From contig CAZLIC010000031.1 in NCBI GenBank assembly GCA_964559535.1, positions 1 to 43,214 on the forward strand: a stretch of 43,214 nucleotides of DNA, written 5' to 3'. Both the position numbers and the translations under genes were made by a program. A model generated the notes under the pieces. That model worked only from the letters and a program-made list of their open reading frames with translations, was not told where the DNA came from and did not search any database. The stretch's first letter is position 1; each line of letters opens with the position of its first letter. This stretch comes from CAZLIC01 sp964559535 (lineage in GTDB: Bacteria; Pseudomonadota; Alphaproteobacteria; Rhodobacterales; Rhodobacteraceae). Shown piece after piece: positions 41,509 to 43,214 of this stretch.

Positions 41509-41836
41509 GCGCTGCCGGGCCGCGGCTTTCCGGCGTGCAGGAGTGGCCGAAAGCGTGCCCGCCGTCCGCGACCTGCGCCTGACATGCCTGGCCAGGCGGG
41601 TTACCGGCGCATCGGGGACAGCCTGCGTCGATTTCTTCTTGCGGGCCCACCATGGAGGGCATCGCGGCCGGACCATTGCGCACATCCTGCGCGCCCGCGC
41701 CGGTGGGCGCGATGCCAGCTGATCGGTCCGCGACTGCAGGCCTGCACGTGCGTCGCACGGCGCATTCCCCGGCGGCAAAACCCCAGGGGCGGTGATCCCG
41801 CCGGGGCCGACGTCGATAGCCGCGTCGGACGGGGCG
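41509..41836. other. 328 bases with no recognised gene
   Basis: Short frames exist on both strands, but none has a convincing ribosome site, codon pattern or known motif. It lies between the tRNA-Pro hairpin and the RTX remnant and may be further decayed RTX or insertion-scar DNA. Confidence 0.5.
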
Positions 41837-42190
41837 ACCGACCGGGCGCTGACCGGCACCAACCTGACGGTCACGATCGTGGGCGGACTTACCCTTCGGC
41901 GGGTAGGGGTTGCAGGGATCGGCGGGCGTGCCAGCGGACCCGGCGGGGCTTGGGGGGGCACGCAGGGGGCGGTTGCGACCACTTCGACAAGGTGGACGAC
42001 TTTACCGGTACGCTGGACATGCCGGACATCGACAGGCTGGGCCTGACGCTGGTGTCGCGTGCTATTGCCGACGCAGGACAGATGCGTGGGAATGCGGGCC
42101 TTTCGCGCCTGCAGGTGGACCCGAACGGCAATGGCAAAGCGGGCCACGAGGTGCAGATTGTCAGCGTGGGCGCGTCGTCTGACGCCGCGG
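41837..42190 (+). pseudogene. decayed remnant of a fourth RTX gene
   Basis: Two pieces of the RTX family survive in different frames. The first (41837-about 41900) reads TDRALTGTNLTVTIVGGLT, similar to the shared N-terminal domain (compare VLGTGLTTTVIGGVTYISGG in RTX 3). The second (41977-42190) reads DDFTGTLDMPDIDRLGLTLV and then AGLSRLQVDPNGNGKAGHEV, which aligns with the end of RTX 2 (DFTSEADVLDLDGLGLTFV, LGRLRIDANGDGVVDHEI). The nonapeptide ladder between them is gone and a frame change separates the pieces. No start is available for the second piece. Confidence 0.6.
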
Positions 42191-42377
42191 CGGACCTGCA
42201 ACTGCAGGCGTACCGCATTTCGCTTGACCGGTTCGCACCTGCCGGGGCACCGTGCCGCCCGGGCGGGATGCGGGTTCTTGTGGCTTGCGTGATGCCTTGT
42301 GGGGTTCTGCCTGCTGCGGGCGTGTTCCATGCCGTTGATGAACGGTCGCAGCCGCATTGAACCCAACGGAGCCATTG

Positions 42378-43214
42378 ATGCCCACCCTGAACCTGCTGGA
42401 CCCCCTGTCAATCAACGATGCCTTCGTGCTGGTATCCGCCATCGACAACGGCAACATCGTCACCGTCCTTTCGACCGAGATCGTCTTTTCGATCAACGAT
42501 GGTTTTGGCGGCGCCTTTCAGGTGCTGGGCACCGGGTTGACCACCACCGTCATCGGCGGGGTCACCTACATTTCCGGCGGCACCGTCAACAGCATCGTGA
42601 TCATCGAGGACACGGTCACCCGGTACGAATTCACCGACCTGAACCTGTCGGGCGCGGCTCTGGGTGCGGCAATGCGCGCCGACCGGGAAGGAACGAACAG
42701 TGCGGCGGTGGAAAACCTGTTCCGGGCGCTGAGTTATACCATCAACGGGCGCGGCGTGGCGGACGAGTACAGCGAAGCCACCAGCTTTGAAGGCCTCAGC
42801 CTTGCGTTGACCGGCAACAACACCTTCGACCTGGGCGAAGGCAATGACACGGTCACGGCGGCGGGGGATAGGCGCGACACGATCCTTGGCGACGGCGGCG
42901 CCGACAGCCTGGAGGGTGGCAACGGCAACGACAGCATCGACGGCGGCACGGGCAATGACCAGCTGTTCGGGGGCAACGGCAACGACACCCTGCGCAGCGG
43001 ATCTGGCGGCGGAATCGAAAGCCTTTTTGGCGGTGACGACGACGATCTGCTTGATTTCACCGCTGACTCTGGCCTGGCCGACGGCGGTACGGGCAACGAC
43101 CGGATCGAGACGGAAGGCTTTACCACGGTCATTGGCGGGGACGGCAACGACACGGTCGAGGCGGGGGTCGGCGACACGGTCTTTGGCGGCATCGGCAACG
43201 ATTCGCTGGATGGT
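42378..43214 (+). CDS. RTX repeat protein 3 (partial, runs off the window)
   Basis: The frame is open from ATG 42378 to the last base (279 codons, no stop). Residues 1-152 (MPTLNLLDPLSINDAFVLVS) contain the shared N-terminal domain: GTGLTTTVIGGVTYISGGTV, GAALGAAMRAD, VENLFRALSYTING and NNTFDLGEGND. From residue 153 Ca-binding nonapeptides begin (GEGNDTVTA), with some irregular units (a SGGGIESLFGG segment and DDDLLDFTADSG), so the ladder is less regular than in its two paralogs. ACGGAG lies about ten bases before the start. The C-terminus lies outside the window. Confidence 0.88.
   Translation, partial: MPTLNLLDPLSINDAFVLVSAIDNGNIVTVLSTEIVFSINDGFGGAFQVLGTGLTTTVIGGVTYISGGTVNSIVIIEDTVTRYEFTDLNLSGAALGAAMRADREGTNSAAVENLFRALSYTINGRGVADEYSEATSFEGLSLALTGNNTFDLGEGNDTVTAAGDRRDTILGDGGADSLEGGNGNDSIDGGTGNDQLFGGNGNDTLRSGSGGGIESLFGGDDDDLLDFTADSGLADGGTGNDRIETEGFTTVIGGDGNDTVEAGVGDTVFGGIGNDSLDG

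Noticed and set aside
39573..41585. 670-codon reverse open frame opposite RTX gene 2
   Set aside because: The repeat ladder read backwards leaves a long open frame. The product is low-complexity Val/Ala with no start signal.
41480..41722. 80-codon frame after tRNA-Pro
   Set aside because: There is no ribosome site, no motif, and the codon pattern is not that of the neighbours. It overlaps a possible tRNA terminator.
37626..43214. RTX hemolysin or toxin operon
   Set aside because: No acyltransferase, pore-forming region, protease or type I secretion genes are seen. Only the Ca-binding repeats justify a name.

Overview
The window is high-GC DNA from an alphaproteobacterium, most probably a member of the Rhodobacteraceae. 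The family call is inference from gene content and gene order: glnB-glnA, glmU-glmS, ppiD-trpE, fumC followed by a DUF4169 gene, fabI-lysE divergent from pdxH, an aa3-type oxidase subunit I, the DMSP lyase gene dddP, and large RTX proteins. Almost all of the first 37.5 kb is ordinary chromosomal housekeeping DNA. The last 5.6 kb is accessory in character.

Layout. Positions 1-4.2 kb hold a leftward group (a 65-residue protein, a diheme cytochrome c, a Mug-type glycosylase, hpt, dgt) with a rightward COQ10/RatA-type gene between. From 4.3 to 6.9 kb comes a rightward run: an A-type Fe-S carrier, xthA, ispF, pgpA and a CinA C-terminal/PncC gene. From 6.9 to 11.2 kb are leftward genes: DUF2244, a lower-GC membrane protein, ctaD, a periplasmic hypothetical and lipB. 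From 11.3 to 24.8 kb are a peptidoglycan-binding protein, tRNA-Leu, leftward nnrD, glnB-glnA, dddP with a coupled lipoprotein gene, glmU-glmS and a DUF3833 lipoprotein. From 24.8 to 35.7 kb come an AlkD-like gene and then a long leftward stretch: a small-regulator cluster behind fumC, a methyltransferase, sspB, trpE, ppiD, an aminotransferase, gpt, lysE and fabI. From 35.9 kb everything points right: pdxH, a two-domain cold-shock protein, a DUF192 protein, and then an RTX locus.

The RTX locus (37.6 kb to the end) is the most unusual part. Two complete RTX proteins, each exactly 577 residues, and a third that runs off the window share an N-terminal domain of about 150 residues. That domain is followed by an uninterrupted ladder of 37-38 Ca-binding nonapeptides in the two complete copies. 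A decayed fourth copy lies between tRNA-Pro and the third gene. No type I secretion gene is present in the window.

Other notable structure: REP-type palindromes beginning with GTAG occur in two sequence families. One family sits after gene ends (near 4.64, 13.04-13.10 and 16.71 kb). The other is inserted in frame, as a 51-base inverted pair, inside nnrD. Further observations are a 15-bp tandem repeat between fabI and pdxH, a cluster of TGTCCCAC boxes after dddP, a Mug-family protein without the usual catalytic Asn, and patches of clearly lower GC in nnrD and in the membrane gene after ctaD.
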